From contig LT599022.1 of NCBI GenBank assembly GCA_900079695.1, forward strand, positions 1,573,245 to 1,637,244: a stretch of DNA of 64,000 nt. The letters are read 5' to 3'. Below are positions 41,024 through 51,288 of the stretch, one piece after another. The position numbers and the translations under genes are program-made. How positions within the stretch are numbered: position 1 is the stretch's first letter; the number at the start of each line of letters is the position of its first letter. Source of the DNA: an uncultured Alphaproteobacteria bacterium. GTDB taxonomy: Bacteria > Pseudomonadota > Alphaproteobacteria > Rhodospirillales > Rhodospirillaceae. The notes beneath the pieces are model-generated. The model was not told the DNA's origin. It searched no databases and saw nothing but the letters and a program-made list of their open reading frames with translations.

Positions 41024-42598
41024 TCAGAACTTCAGCGCCTCGACCCGCACCACGTTGGGCACGCGGCGGAGTTCCTCGAGCACGTCGGGCTTGAGCGGCC
41101 CGTCGATCTGCACCAGCGCCACCGCATCCTCGCCCACGGCGTTGCGGCCGAGGTGGAAGGTGGCGATGTTGACCCCGGCCATGCCGAGCGCCGACCCGAG
41201 CTTGCCGATCAGGCCGGGTTTGTCCTTGTTGGTGAAGAACACCATGTGCGCGCCGAACTCGGCTTCGACCGGAATGCCGTTGACCTCGACCAAGCGCGGC
41301 TTGCCCGCGAACAGGGTGCCGGAAACCGAACGGGTCTGGGTTTCGGTGGTGACGGTGAGCTTCACCAGGGTCTGATACTCGGCGCAGGTTTCGTGCTTGG
41401 TCTCGGAGAGCGCGATGTTGCGTTCCTTCGCCACCGCCGGAGCGGAAACCATGTTGACGGAATCGAGCATCGGCTGCAGCAGCCCGGCGAGCGCGATCGC
41501 GGTGAGCGGCTTGGTGTTGAGGTCCGCCACCGTGCCCTCGTAGGCGACGTTGACCGCCTTGATGCCGGTGCGGGTGATCTGCCCGGCGAAGCTGCCGAGG
41601 TATTCCACCAGCTTCATGTAGGGCTTGAGCTTCGGCGCGTCCTCGGCGGACACCGAGGGCATGTTGAGCGCGTTGGTGACCGAGCCGGTGAGCAGGAAGT
41701 CCGAGATCTGCTCCGCCACCTGCACCGCGACGTTGACCTGCGCCTCCTTGGTGGAGGCGCCGAGGTGCGGCGTGCAGATCACCTTCGGGTGGCCGAACAG
41801 CACGTTCTCCTTCGCCGGTTCGGACTCGAAGACGTCGAGCGCGGCGCCCGCGACGCGGCCGTCGTCGAGCGCGACCTTGAGCGACGCCTCGTCGACCAGA
41901 CCGCCGCGCGCGCAGTTGATGATGCGCACGCCCTTCTTCATCTTGCCGAACGACTTTTCGGAAATGATGCCGCGGGTGGCGTCGGTGAGCGGGGTGTGCA
42001 GGGTGATGAAGTCGGCGCGGGCGAACAGCTCGTTGAGTTCGACCTTCTCGCAGCCGAGGGCGCGGGCGCGTTCCGGCGAGAGAAACGGATCGTAGGCCAC
42101 CACCCGCATCTTCAGGCCGATCGCGCGTTCGGCGACGTAGCCGCCGATGTTGCCGCAACCGATCACGCCGAGGGTCTTGCCGAACAGCTCGACGCCCATG
42201 AACTTCGACTTCTCCCACTTGCCCGCGTGGGTGGAGGCCGAGGCCTGCGGAATGTCGCGGGCGAGCGCCATCATCATCGCGAGCGCGTGCTCGGCGGTGG
42301 TGACGGAGTTGCCGAACGGCGTGTTCATCACCACCACGCCCTTGGCGGTGGCGGCGGGAACGTCGACGTTGTCGACGCCGATGCCGGCGCGACCGATCAC
42401 CTTGAGGTTCACCGCCGCGGCGATGATGTCGGCGGTGACCTTGGTGTTGGAGCGGATCGCGAGACCGGCGTAGTCGCCGATGCACGCCTTCAGCTCGTCG
42501 GGCGACAACCCGGGTTTGTAATCGACCTCGACGCCCCGCGCCTTGAAGATCTCTTCGGCGAGCGGGCTCATCTTGTCGGAAATCAGGACTTTCAGCAT
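41024..42598 (-). CDS. serA: D-3-phosphoglycerate dehydrogenase
   Basis: The 524-residue long-form PGDH has a catalytic/NAD-binding region (GRAGIGVDNVDVPAAT, TLGVIGCGNIGGYVAERA, DFITLHTPLTDATRG, RIINCARGGLVDEASL, PHLGASTKEAQ), an intervening domain (about 320-450) and a C-terminal ACT domain (IATFHLGRNAVGEDAVALVQ, VRVEALKF). It makes 3-phosphohydroxypyruvate, the first step of serine synthesis. The ACT domain suggests feedback by serine. It follows serC by 66 bases on the same strand, with its own terminator. Confidence 0.97.
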   Translation of the reverse strand: MLKVLISDKMSPLAEEIFKARGVEVDYKPGLSPDELKACIGDYAGLAIRSNTKVTADIIAAAVNLKVIGRAGIGVDNVDVPAATAKGVVVMNTPFGNSVTTAEHALAMMMALARDIPQASASTHAGKWEKSKFMGVELFGKTLGVIGCGNIGGYVAERAIGLKMRVVAYDPFLSPERARALGCEKVELNELFARADFITLHTPLTDATRGIISEKSFGKMKKGVRIINCARGGLVDEASLKVALDDGRVAGAALDVFESEPAKENVLFGHPKVICTPHLGASTKEAQVNVAVQVAEQISDFLLTGSVTNALNMPSVSAEDAPKLKPYMKLVEYLGSFAGQITRTGIKAVNVAYEGTVADLNTKPLTAIALAGLLQPMLDSVNMVSAPAVAKERNIALSETKHETCAEYQTLVKLTVTTETQTRSVSGTLFAGKPRLVEVNGIPVEAEFGAHMVFFTNKDKPGLIGKLGSALGMAGVNIATFHLGRNAVGEDAVALVQIDGPLKPDVLEELRRVPNVVRVEALKF

Positions 42599-42664
42599 TT
42601 CAGGCTTCCTCGTGGAGGGAATGGCGGAGGGGCGGCCCGGACGCGTCCGGGCCGCCCGCGAGCG

Positions 42665-43831
<1,167 letters not shown>

Positions 43832-43837
43832 CAATGA

Positions 43838-43882
43838 CTCCCTTCCATTGCAGAAGGGCTTACGACCCGTTGGGAGGTCGCG
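43838..43882 (-). ncRNA. serC-motif-like leader hairpins in front of serC
   Basis: On the minus strand, two hairpins precede serC. The distal one is CGACC/GGTCG (43876-43880 with 43863-43867). The proximal one is CCCTTC/GAAGGG (43853-43858 with 43840-43845), whose right arm is the Shine-Dalgarno sequence 6-12 bases before the ATG. Alphaproteobacterial serC operons carry a known cis-acting serC RNA motif. The match here is by layout (two hairpins, sequestered ribosome-binding site), not by a covariance search. Confidence 0.55.
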
Positions 43883-44070
43883 GCCCACATGCCTTATACG
43901 CGCTCGACGGAAATCCCGCAATCGCGAGCGCGGATTCCGCGCCGGAGTGTTGACTTCCGCTCCGCCGGATCGCAGATCGTCTCGTGTCTTCAAACGGTTC
44001 CGGCAAAAATTCGGACCAAATTCAACCCTTGAGAGAAAGGCCGCCCCGGCTCCTCGGGCGGAGATTTCTG

Positions 44071-45750
44071 ATGTTGCATCGATTGCGCGTCGCCACGCGG
44101 TTATGGATTCCCGCGCTGGCGCTGGTCCTCGCCATGGCGGCGGTTTCGGCGATTTCCCTCACCACCCTCTGGCATTCGGTCTATGCGGCCCGCGTCGAGC
44201 AGGTGCGGGCGGTGGTCGAGGGCGCGGCCAGCACGGTGGCGCACTACGCCGCGCAGGCCGAGGCGGGCGAGCTTTCCGAGACCGAGGCCAAGGCGCGCGC
44301 GCGGGCGTTCCTGCGCGGCCTGCGCTTCGGCGACGGCGAATACCTGTTCGCCTACGATTACGCCGGAGTATCGGTCGCCCACGGCGTCCGCCCCGAGCTC
44401 GAAGGTAAGGACCTTTCCGGCCTCCGCGACGCAAACGGCAAGTACATGATCCGCGAACTGATCGATGCGGCGAAGGCGGGCGGCGGCGCGGTGCGCTACG
44501 GCTGGAAGCGTTCGGAAACCGCGCCGGTGGCGGAGCGGGTGGCCTGGGCCGCGGCGATTCCCGCCTGGCAGTGGACGATCGGCGCGGGCGTCGAGATCGA
44601 GACGATCCGCGACGACTTCATCGTTCTCGTCGAGACCCACGGCGCGGCGCTGGTGCTGGTGATCCTGCTCGCCGGGCTGCTGACGGTGGCGGTGGTGCGG
44701 TCGGTGGTGCGGCCGCTCGGCGTCACCGTCGCCGAGATCGGCCGCGTCGCCGCGGGCGATCTCGATACGCCGATCTCCGGCACCGAACGGGGCGACGAAC
44801 TCGGCGAGATCGCGCGCGCTCTCGCCACCTTCCGCGACACCGCGCGGGAGCGCGCCGCCAGCCTCGCCCGCGAGCGCGAAGCCGAGACGGCGCGGCTTGC
44901 CCGCGGTGAGCGCGTCGCCGCGCTGTGCGCCGGGTTCGAGACCGCGATCGCCGGAGTCGCGCGGTCGCTGGGCGATTCGGTCGCGCGGATGGACGCCGCC
45001 GCCCATACCCTCGCCCGTGCCACCGAGACCACCGACGCGCGGGTGGTGGACGCCGCCGCGGCGGCCGAGCAGGCCGCCGCCAACGTCCACTCGGTCGCCG
45101 CCGCCACCGAGGAGCTGTTCGCGTCGGTGGAAGAGATCAACCGTCAGGCCCACGCCTCGGGCGAGATCGCCCACGCCGCGCGCGACCGCGCCGCCGCCGC
45201 CGAAGCGACGATGACCGCCCTCGGCAGCGCCGCCGAAAGCATCGGCGCGGTGCTCGACATGATCACCGACATCGCCAGCCAGACCAACCTGCTGGCCTTG
45301 AACGCCACGATCGAGGCGGCGCGCGCCGGCGAGGCGGGCAAGGGCTTCGCGGTGGTGGCGGGTGAGGTCAAGAGCCTCGCCAACCAGACCGCCAAGGCGA
45401 CCGAGGACATCGGCCGCCAGATCGCGGCGATCCAGGCGCAATCGGGCGACGCCGCCCGCACCATCGCCGAGGTTGCGACGGTGATCGGCCGCCTCGACGA
45501 AGCCGCCACCGGCATCGGCGGCGCGGTCGACCAACAGCGCGCCGCCACCGCCGAAATCGCCGAAAACATCCACGCCGCCGCGCGCGTCACCGACGCGATG
45601 AACGCGGACGTCGGCGCGGTGCGCAACCAGTCCGCCGAAGTCGGCGCAGCGAGCCGCGCGATCGAGGATGCCGCGACCCAGGTCGGCGGCGACGCCACCG
45701 CCCTCAACGCGGTGGTCGACCGGTTCCTCGCCGACCTCCGCTCGGCCTGA
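44071..45750 (+). CDS. Methyl-accepting chemotaxis protein with single Cache domain
   Basis: The 559-residue chemoreceptor has a first membrane helix at about residues 12-34 and a periplasmic single-Cache-2-type domain ([49 protein letters not shown], about 90-175). A second helix (about 190-212) and a HAMP domain ([20 protein letters not shown]) follow. The signalling domain has the hairpin tip [19 protein letters not shown] then [17 protein letters not shown] 44071 has GGAG upstream; earlier in-frame starts would add an unlikely Arg-rich leader. Cache-2 receptors often sense small organic acids. No C-terminal CheR-docking pentapeptide is seen. Confidence 0.93.
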   Translation: MLHRLRVATRLWIPALALVLAMAAVSAISLTTLWHSVYAARVEQVRAVVEGAASTVAHYAAQAEAGELSETEAKARARAFLRGLRFGDGEYLFAYDYAGVSVAHGVRPELEGKDLSGLRDANGKYMIRELIDAAKAGGGAVRYGWKRSETAPVAERVAWAAAIPAWQWTIGAGVEIETIRDDFIVLVETHGAALVLVILLAGLLTVAVVRSVVRPLGVTVAEIGRVAAGDLDTPISGTERGDELGEIARALATFRDTARERAASLAREREAETARLARGERVAALCAGFETAIAGVARSLGDSVARMDAAAHTLARATETTDARVVDAAAAAEQAAANVHSVAAATEELFASVEEINRQAHASGEIAHAARDRAAAAEATMTALGSAAESIGAVLDMITDIASQTNLLALNATIEAARAGEAGKGFAVVAGEVKSLANQTAKATEDIGRQIAAIQAQSGDAARTIAEVATVIGRLDEAATGIGGAVDQQRAATAEIAENIHAAARVTDAMNADVGAVRNQSAEVGAASRAIEDAATQVGGDATALNAVVDRFLADLRSA

Positions 45751-46171
45751 GCGGTTCGGCGGAAACGCGCCGGTTCCCTGCCGGGAGCCGGCGCGCCCTT
45801 GCCGACGCTTGCGGCAAGACGAGGGCAAGTCCGACACAAATACGCCACAGTTGAGAGGCGAATTTTAGGCGGGCGGATTTCGCGTTTTCGCGAGTCAAAA
45901 ACCGTCCGCATCTCGACCGCTTTACATAAATCATGAAAAATCAACATTTTGATATGCCGCACAGGCATAATCCGATGAGTAGAAACCGCGAAATATCGCG
46001 GCCGATTCTCAACAAATATTGATTGTATATTTCTACACCGTATCGGAGAGTCCCTAGTCGGGACGGGGCCGCAAGCGCGCCGCCGGCGCACCCCGGGGGA
46101 AGGGGAAGCGCCCCGACCACGACACACACATGCCCGCGCGAGGCTTCGCGGGGCTCCTGGGGAGACGTCCG
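45751..46171. other. Gene-free region before the first cstA copy
   Basis: 421 bases without a credible gene. It begins with a hairpin CGCGCCGGTTCCC / GGGAGCCGGCGCG (45766-45778, 45783-45795) likely closing the chemoreceptor gene. It then turns AT-rich at about 45890-46045, with the perfect dyad CCGCGA-AATA-TCGCGG (45986-46001). It probably holds the cstA promoter and control sites. Confidence 0.7.
45986..46001. promoter_or_regulatory. 16-bp inverted repeat in the AT-rich cstA upstream region
   Basis: CCGCGAAATATCGCGG has perfect 6-bp arms. It lies 171 bases before the first CstA start, in AT-rich DNA, and is absent before the second copy. It is a candidate operator. Confidence 0.4.
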
Positions 46172-47651
46172 ATGGCCCTCTTCTTCACGTGCGTGCTGCT
46201 CTTGATCGCGGGGTATTACGTGTACGGCAGTTTCGTCGACCGCATCTTCGGCCCCGACCCGGGCCGACCGGTGCCGGCGACGACGATGGCCGACGGCGTC
46301 GACTACGTGCCGATGTCGACCTCCAAGATCTGGCTGATCCAACTGCTCAACATCGCCGGGCTCGGCCCGATCTTCGGCCCGATCCTCGGCGCCCTCTACG
46401 GACCTTCCGCCCTGCTGTGGATCGTCATCGGCTGCATCTTCGCGGGCGCGGTGCACGATTACTTCTCGGGCATGCTTTCGGTCCGCAACAAGGGCGACAG
46501 CGTGCCCAACATCGTCGGCCGCGAGCTCGGCGAGGGCTTCCGCCAGTTCATGAACTACTTCTCGATCGTCCTGCTGCTGCTGGTCGGCGTGGTGTTCGTG
46601 CTCGGGCCGGGCAAACTGCTCGGGCAGCTCACCGGCTGGCCGGTCAACTATTGGGTGGCGGCGATCTTCGCCTACTACTTCCTCGCCACCATCCTGCCGA
46701 TCGACAAGATCATCGGCCGCCTCTATCCGCTGTTCGGCGCGCTGCTGCTGTTCATGTCGATCAGCCTCACGGTGATGATCATCCTCTCGCCGGAACACAA
46801 GGTCCTGCCGCAGGGCCTGTCGCTCGACAACGTCCACCCGAAGAACCTGCCGATCTGGCCGCTGATGTTCATCACCATCGCCTGCGGCGCGATCTCGGGC
46901 TTCCACGCCACCCAGTCGCCGCTGATGGCGCGCTGCGTCACCAGCGAGAAGAACGGCCGCTTCGTGTTCTACGGCGCGATGATCGGCGAGGGCGTGATCG
47001 CCCTGATCTGGGCCACCCTCGGCCTGTCGTTCTATCAGGACTCCGCCGCCCTCGGCGCGGCGATCGCCAAGGGCTCGCCCTCGGGCGTCGTCAACGAGGT
47101 GGCGCAGGCGCTGCTCGGCGGCGGCATCGGCTCTGCGCTCGCGGTGCTCGGCGTGGTGATCCTGCCGATCACCTCGGGCGACACCGCCTTCCGCGCCGCG
47201 CGGCTGATCATCGCCGAATACATCAAGATGCCGCAAACCGCGGCGGCGAAACGCCTGACGATCGCGGTACCGCTGTTCGCGATCGGCTTCATCGTCTCGC
47301 TCGGCGACTTCAACGTGATCTGGCGCTACTTCGGCTGGGCCAACCAGACCGTGGCGATGGTGATGCTGTGGGCGGCCGCCGCCTACCTCATCAAACGCGG
47401 CAAGCTGCACTGGATCTGCACCGTCCCCGCCACCTTCATGACCGCGGTGACGTTCGCCTACATCTCCGCCGAAAAGATCGGCTTCAACCTGCCCTACACC
47501 TGGGCCAACGCCATCGGCATCGGCGCCGCCGCGATCGCCCTCGCGTGGTTCTTCGCCGCCTTCGGCAAGAAGGTCGGCAGCGTCCCCGCAGAATAGCCGG
47601 GACTCCGAACCACCCACGCCTCGCGCCGCCGCGGTTCGCCGCGGCGGCGTC
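46139..47651 (+). repeat. Tandem duplication unit, copy 1
   Basis: A 1,513-bp segment repeated at 47989-49501 (offset 1,850). It runs from the leader CGAGGCTTCGCGGGGCTCCT through the CstA gene to the end of the downstream hairpin. From about 46855 to 47651 I see no difference from copy 2. The 5' part has scattered differences. Confidence 0.9.
46172..47596 (+). CDS. cstA: Carbon starvation CstA-family transporter, copy 1
   Basis: The 474-residue polytopic membrane protein has about 12-13 hydrophobic segments and the CstA-family core: DGVDYVPMSTSKIWLIQLLN, GPIFGPILGALYGPSALLWI, GAVHDYFSGMLSVRNKGDSV, SGFHATQSPLMARCV, PITSGDTAFRAARLII. It is a short form (E. coli CstA is about 700 residues). CstA-family proteins import pyruvate or peptides in carbon limitation. 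ATG 46172 has GGGGAG upstream; the in-frame start at 46130 adds a GC-rich leader and lacks a ribosome-binding site. The neighbouring second copy is almost identical except in the N-terminal half (for example SPEHKVLPQGLSLDNVHPKN here versus SPDHELLPRGLHLDNVHPKD). Confidence 0.9.
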   Translation: MALFFTCVLLLIAGYYVYGSFVDRIFGPDPGRPVPATTMADGVDYVPMSTSKIWLIQLLNIAGLGPIFGPILGALYGPSALLWIVIGCIFAGAVHDYFSGMLSVRNKGDSVPNIVGRELGEGFRQFMNYFSIVLLLLVGVVFVLGPGKLLGQLTGWPVNYWVAAIFAYYFLATILPIDKIIGRLYPLFGALLLFMSISLTVMIILSPEHKVLPQGLSLDNVHPKNLPIWPLMFITIACGAISGFHATQSPLMARCVTSEKNGRFVFYGAMIGEGVIALIWATLGLSFYQDSAALGAAIAKGSPSGVVNEVAQALLGGGIGSALAVLGVVILPITSGDTAFRAARLIIAEYIKMPQTAAAKRLTIAVPLFAIGFIVSLGDFNVIWRYFGWANQTVAMVMLWAAAAYLIKRGKLHWICTVPATFMTAVTFAYISAEKIGFNLPYTWANAIGIGAAAIALAWFFAAFGKKVGSVPAE

Positions 47652-48021
47652 GCATTTGTGGCCGGATTTGCGGCGACGAACGCGAGAGTTGAACGGATTT
47701 TCCCATCGCTCGACTCGATTTCCGCCACGCCCGCGTGCAGACAAACACCCCAGATACAACCGCCAAACCCCGGAAAAACCGCCGAATTTCGCGCCAAACC
47801 CACAAGAATCCCGGGGATGGCAAGCCGCGACACCGGCTCGGAACACCACGAAATTCTGATTGAATCTTGCCTCATGAACGGCGAAAGTGCGACGAATCCT
47901 GAATGGAATTCGGGCATTCCAAAGCGGCATAATCGCGCCCTCACGGGGAAGAGGGGGATGCCCGGCCGATGGAAACATTCACCCGCTTCGAGGCTTCGCG
48001 GGGCTCCTGGGGAGACGTCTG
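47597..48021. other. Gene-free region between the two cstA copies
   Basis: 425 bases with no credible gene. It starts with the end of the duplicated unit, including a hairpin with a TTCG tetraloop (CGCCGCCGCGG-TTCG-CCGCGGCGGCG, about 47625-47650). The unique part (47652-47988) is less GC-rich and differs completely from the region before copy 1. It holds GGAAT-N6-ATTCC near 47904-47919. The leader from 47989 is shared with copy 1. Confidence 0.7.
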
Positions 48022-49501
48022 ATGGCACTCTTCTTCACATGCGTGCTGCTCTTGATCGCCGGATATTACGTGTACGGCAGTTTCGTCGACCGCATCTTCG
48101 GCCCCGACGCCGGGCGCGCGGTGCCCTCGGCGACGATGGCCGACGGCGTCGACTACGTGCCGATGCCGACCTACAAGATCTGGCTGATCCAACTGCTCAA
48201 CATCGCCGGACTCGGCCCGATCTTCGGTCCGATCCTCGGTGCCCTCTACGGACCTTCCGCCTTGCTGTGGATCGTCATCGGCTGCATCTTCGGCGGCGCG
48301 GTGCACGATTACTTCGCAGGCATGCTTTCGGTTCGCAACAAGGGCGACAGCGTGCCCAACATCGTCGGCCGCGAGCTCGGCGAGGGCTTCCGCCAGTTCA
48401 TGAACTACTTCTCGATCGTCCTGCTGCTGCTGGTCGGCGTGGTGTTCGTGCTCGGGCCGGGCAAACTGCTCGGGCAGCTCACCGGCTGGCCGGTCAACTA
48501 TTGGGTGGCGGCGATCTTCGCCTACTACTTCCTCGCCACCATCCTGCCGATCGACAAGATCATCGGCCGCTTCTATCCGCTGTTCGGCGCGCTGCTGCTG
48601 TTCATGTCGATCAGCCTCACGGTGATGATCATCCTCTCGCCGGACCATGAACTGCTGCCGCGCGGCCTGCACCTCGACAACGTCCACCCGAAGGACCTGC
48701 CGATCTGGCCGCTGATGTTCATCACCATCGCCTGCGGCGCGATCTCGGGCTTCCACGCCACCCAGTCGCCGCTGATGGCGCGCTGCGTCACCAGCGAGAA
48801 GAACGGCCGCTTCGTGTTCTACGGCGCGATGATCGGCGAGGGCGTGATCGCCCTGATCTGGGCCACCCTCGGCCTGTCGTTCTATCAGGACTCCGCCGCC
48901 CTCGGCGCGGCGATCGCCAAGGGCTCGCCCTCGGGCGTCGTCAACGAGGTGGCGCAGGCGCTGCTCGGCGGCGGCATCGGCTCTGCGCTCGCGGTGCTCG
49001 GCGTGGTGATCCTGCCGATCACCTCGGGCGACACCGCCTTCCGCGCCGCGCGGCTGATCATCGCCGAATACATCAAGATGCCGCAAACCGCGGCGGCGAA
49101 ACGCCTGACGATCGCGGTACCGCTGTTCGCGATCGGCTTCATCGTCTCGCTCGGCGACTTCAACGTGATCTGGCGCTACTTCGGCTGGGCCAACCAGACC
49201 GTGGCGATGGTGATGCTGTGGGCGGCCGCCGCCTACCTCATCAAACGCGGCAAGCTGCACTGGATCTGCACCGTCCCCGCCACCTTCATGACCGCGGTGA
49301 CGTTCGCCTACATCTCCGCCGAAAAGATCGGCTTCAACCTGCCCTACACCTGGGCCAACGCCATCGGCATCGGCGCCGCCGCGATCGCCCTCGCGTGGTT
49401 CTTCGCCGCCTTCGGCAAGAAGGTCGGCAGCGTCCCCGCAGAATAGCCGGGACTCCGAACCACCCACGCCTCGCGCCGCCGCGGTTCGCCGCGGCGGCGT
49501 C
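47989..49501 (+). repeat. Tandem duplication unit, copy 2
   Basis: The second copy of the 1,513-bp unit at 46139. It ends at the same base of the downstream hairpin (GCGGCGGCGTC), after which the two contexts diverge. Confidence 0.9.
48022..49446 (+). CDS. cstA: Carbon starvation CstA-family transporter, copy 2
   Basis: The 474-residue paralogue of the preceding gene has the same length and membrane layout. By eye the protein differs at about 15 positions, all within the first 230 or so residues: GPDAGRAVPSATMADG, MPTYKIW, CIFGGAVHDYFAGM, SPDHELLPRGLHLDN. The C-terminal half is identical. The leader with GGGGAG and start is conserved, but the promoter region is different, so the two genes may respond to different signals. 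The N-terminal substitutions could alter substrate choice. No frameshift is seen in either copy. Confidence 0.9.
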   Translation: MALFFTCVLLLIAGYYVYGSFVDRIFGPDAGRAVPSATMADGVDYVPMPTYKIWLIQLLNIAGLGPIFGPILGALYGPSALLWIVIGCIFGGAVHDYFAGMLSVRNKGDSVPNIVGRELGEGFRQFMNYFSIVLLLLVGVVFVLGPGKLLGQLTGWPVNYWVAAIFAYYFLATILPIDKIIGRFYPLFGALLLFMSISLTVMIILSPDHELLPRGLHLDNVHPKDLPIWPLMFITIACGAISGFHATQSPLMARCVTSEKNGRFVFYGAMIGEGVIALIWATLGLSFYQDSAALGAAIAKGSPSGVVNEVAQALLGGGIGSALAVLGVVILPITSGDTAFRAARLIIAEYIKMPQTAAAKRLTIAVPLFAIGFIVSLGDFNVIWRYFGWANQTVAMVMLWAAAAYLIKRGKLHWICTVPATFMTAVTFAYISAEKIGFNLPYTWANAIGIGAAAIALAWFFAAFGKKVGSVPAE

Positions 49502-49503
49502 TT

Positions 49504-49812
49504 TCATTCGGCGTCGAGATCGGCGAACAGCGCTTGGGCCTCTTCCGCCAGCGCCCGCGACGCCGCGTCGCCCGCCTTGCCGAGATGGCGCGCCATCCGC
49601 AGGATCAGGGCGTAGGCCTCGGGCGCCTGGGCGATCGCCTGCGCGTCGAAGCGCGGCAATCCGGACACCACGGTTTCGCCCAACGCCATGCAGCCGCAAC
49701 CGGAGCCGGAGAGCACCTCCCAGCCCTTGCCGTCGGCGGCGGGTTGCGCCTGCCACGGCGCGCCGAGCAGACGATCGTAGAATTCGTGATAGAGGGGCAG
49801 CGGCTTCGGCAT
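49504..49812 (-). CDS. Hypothetical 102-residue protein
   Basis: MPKPLPLYHEFYDRLLGAPW is followed by a Cys-Gly patch (SGSGCGCMALGE) and a helical C-terminal half (PEAYALILRMARHLGKAGDA, LAEEAQALFADLDAE). I do not recognise the family. The ATG at 49812 is chosen because upstream in-frame sequence is Arg-rich and would enter the amidase gene. It lies 91 bases downstream of the amidase on the same strand and may be the operon's last gene. It ends 2 bases after the cstA duplication boundary. Confidence 0.6.
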   Translation of the reverse strand: MPKPLPLYHEFYDRLLGAPWQAQPAADGKGWEVLSGSGCGCMALGETVVSGLPRFDAQAIAQAPEAYALILRMARHLGKAGDAASRALAEEAQALFADLDAE

Positions 49813-49903
49813 CGGCGTCTCCTGCGCCACACCGGGCGCGTCATACCGGGGATCGGCTTCGGCCTTGATAGCCGAAAATCGTGCCTCGGCGCGAGTCCGC
49901 CCG

Positions 49904-51265
49904 TCACTGCGCGAGGGCGCGCCCGAGCCCGGCCGCGCACAGCGCCACCTCGACGCCCGCGGCGACGTCGAGCAGGCGGCGATCGCCCCCGGTCGCGCCG
50001 ACCAGCGAGAGCCCGACCGGCAGATTCCCCGGGGTCTGGATTGGCAGGGTGGCGGCGGGCAGGTCGAGAAGATTGGCGACGGTGGTGTTGCGGAGCGCGC
50101 GGAGATTGGCGCGGGTGTAGGCGTCGTCGTCGGCGAGATCGGCAATCTTCGGCGCGACGCAGGCGACGGTCGGCATCACCACCGCGTCGAACGGCGCGAA
50201 TGCCGCCTGGGTCTCGCGGATCCGCGCGGCGCGGAGTTCGAGAAGGTCGACATAGTCGGCGGCGGACATCGCCCTGCCGCGCTCGATCCGCACCCGCACC
50301 CGCGGATCGTAACGGTCGGCGGCGGCTTCGAGACGCCTGCGGTGCCAGGCATAGGATTCGGCGGCGACGAGACCGCCGCCCGCCAGCAGATCGGGCAGCT
50401 TCGCCCACTCGGCGAACGGCACCTCGACCAGTCGCACGCCCGCGGCCGACAGGGCGGCGAGCGCGCGGTCGAAGGCATGGGCGACCTCGGAATCGAGGTC
50501 GTCGAGCACGTAGGTCTGCGGCACCGCGAAGCGCAGTCCGGCAATCCCGGCGGTTTCGAGATGCGGTTGATCGCCGCCCGCGAGGAAGGCGTCGAGCAGC
50601 GCGCAGTCGGTGATGCCGTGGGCGATCGGACCGACGGTGTCGAGGCTCTTGGACAACGGCACGGTGCCGCGGGTATCGGTCCGCGCGGCGCTCGGCTTGA
50701 ACCCGGCCAGCCCGCAGAACGCCGCCGGAATCCGCACCGAGCCGCCGGTATCGGTGCCGATCGCCGCCGCCGCCATGCCGAGCGCCACCGAGACCGCCGC
50801 CCCCGACGACGAACCGCCGGGAATGCGGTCTTTGTCCCACGGGTTGGCCGGGGTACCGAAGTGGGGGTTGAGACCGAGCCCAGAAAACGCGAACTCGGTC
50901 ATATTGGTGTGGCCGACGATCACCGCGCCCGCCGCCCGCAGGCGCGCGATCGCCGGGGCGTCGTGCTCGGCGGGCGCGCCGTCGGCGAGCACGGTGGAGC
51001 CCGCGCGCGTCACCTGCCCGGCGACGTCGAACAGATCCTTGACCGAAACCGGAATGCCCGCGAGCGGCCCGATCCGTACTCCGGCGGCGTGGCGACGATC
51101 CACCGCTTCCGCCTCGGCGCGCGCGGCGTGGGCGAAGACGTTGGTGAACACCGTCGCCCCGGCGGGGGACAGGGCGCGATCGAGCGCCGCACCGACGAGC
51201 GAAACCGCCCCCCGCTCGGCGACGTGATGGCGCAACTGGAAGAACGGACGCAGGTCGACGAACAT
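49904..51265 (-). CDS. Amidase-signature enzyme
   Basis: The 453-residue amidase-signature protein has the catalytic Lys in GIPVSVKDLFDV (about residue 76), the Gly/Ser-rich GGSSSGAAVSVALG (cis-Ser) and the nucleophile Ser in TDTGGSVRIPAAFCG. These enzymes hydrolyse amides such as indoleacetamide, allophanate or Glu-tRNA amide. The GatA-type context (gatB/gatC) is absent, so a small-molecule amide substrate is likelier. It is the fifth or sixth gene of the TRAP operon, 23 bases after the DUF2848 gene, which suggests it acts on an imported amide. Confidence 0.9.
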   Translation of the reverse strand: MFVDLRPFFQLRHHVAERGAVSLVGAALDRALSPAGATVFTNVFAHAARAEAEAVDRRHAAGVRIGPLAGIPVSVKDLFDVAGQVTRAGSTVLADGAPAEHDAPAIARLRAAGAVIVGHTNMTEFAFSGLGLNPHFGTPANPWDKDRIPGGSSSGAAVSVALGMAAAAIGTDTGGSVRIPAAFCGLAGFKPSAARTDTRGTVPLSKSLDTVGPIAHGITDCALLDAFLAGGDQPHLETAGIAGLRFAVPQTYVLDDLDSEVAHAFDRALAALSAAGVRLVEVPFAEWAKLPDLLAGGGLVAAESYAWHRRRLEAAADRYDPRVRVRIERGRAMSAADYVDLLELRAARIRETQAAFAPFDAVVMPTVACVAPKIADLADDDAYTRANLRALRNTTVANLLDLPAATLPIQTPGNLPVGLSLVGATGGDRRLLDVAAGVEVALCAAGLGRALAQ

Positions 51266-51288
51266 CGGAGCCTCCTTCGAGAGCGGCG

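Noticed and set aside
46130-46171. Longer CstA start at 46130 giving 488 residues
   Set aside because: It has no ribosome-binding site, and the second copy begins at the same internal position with the same leader.
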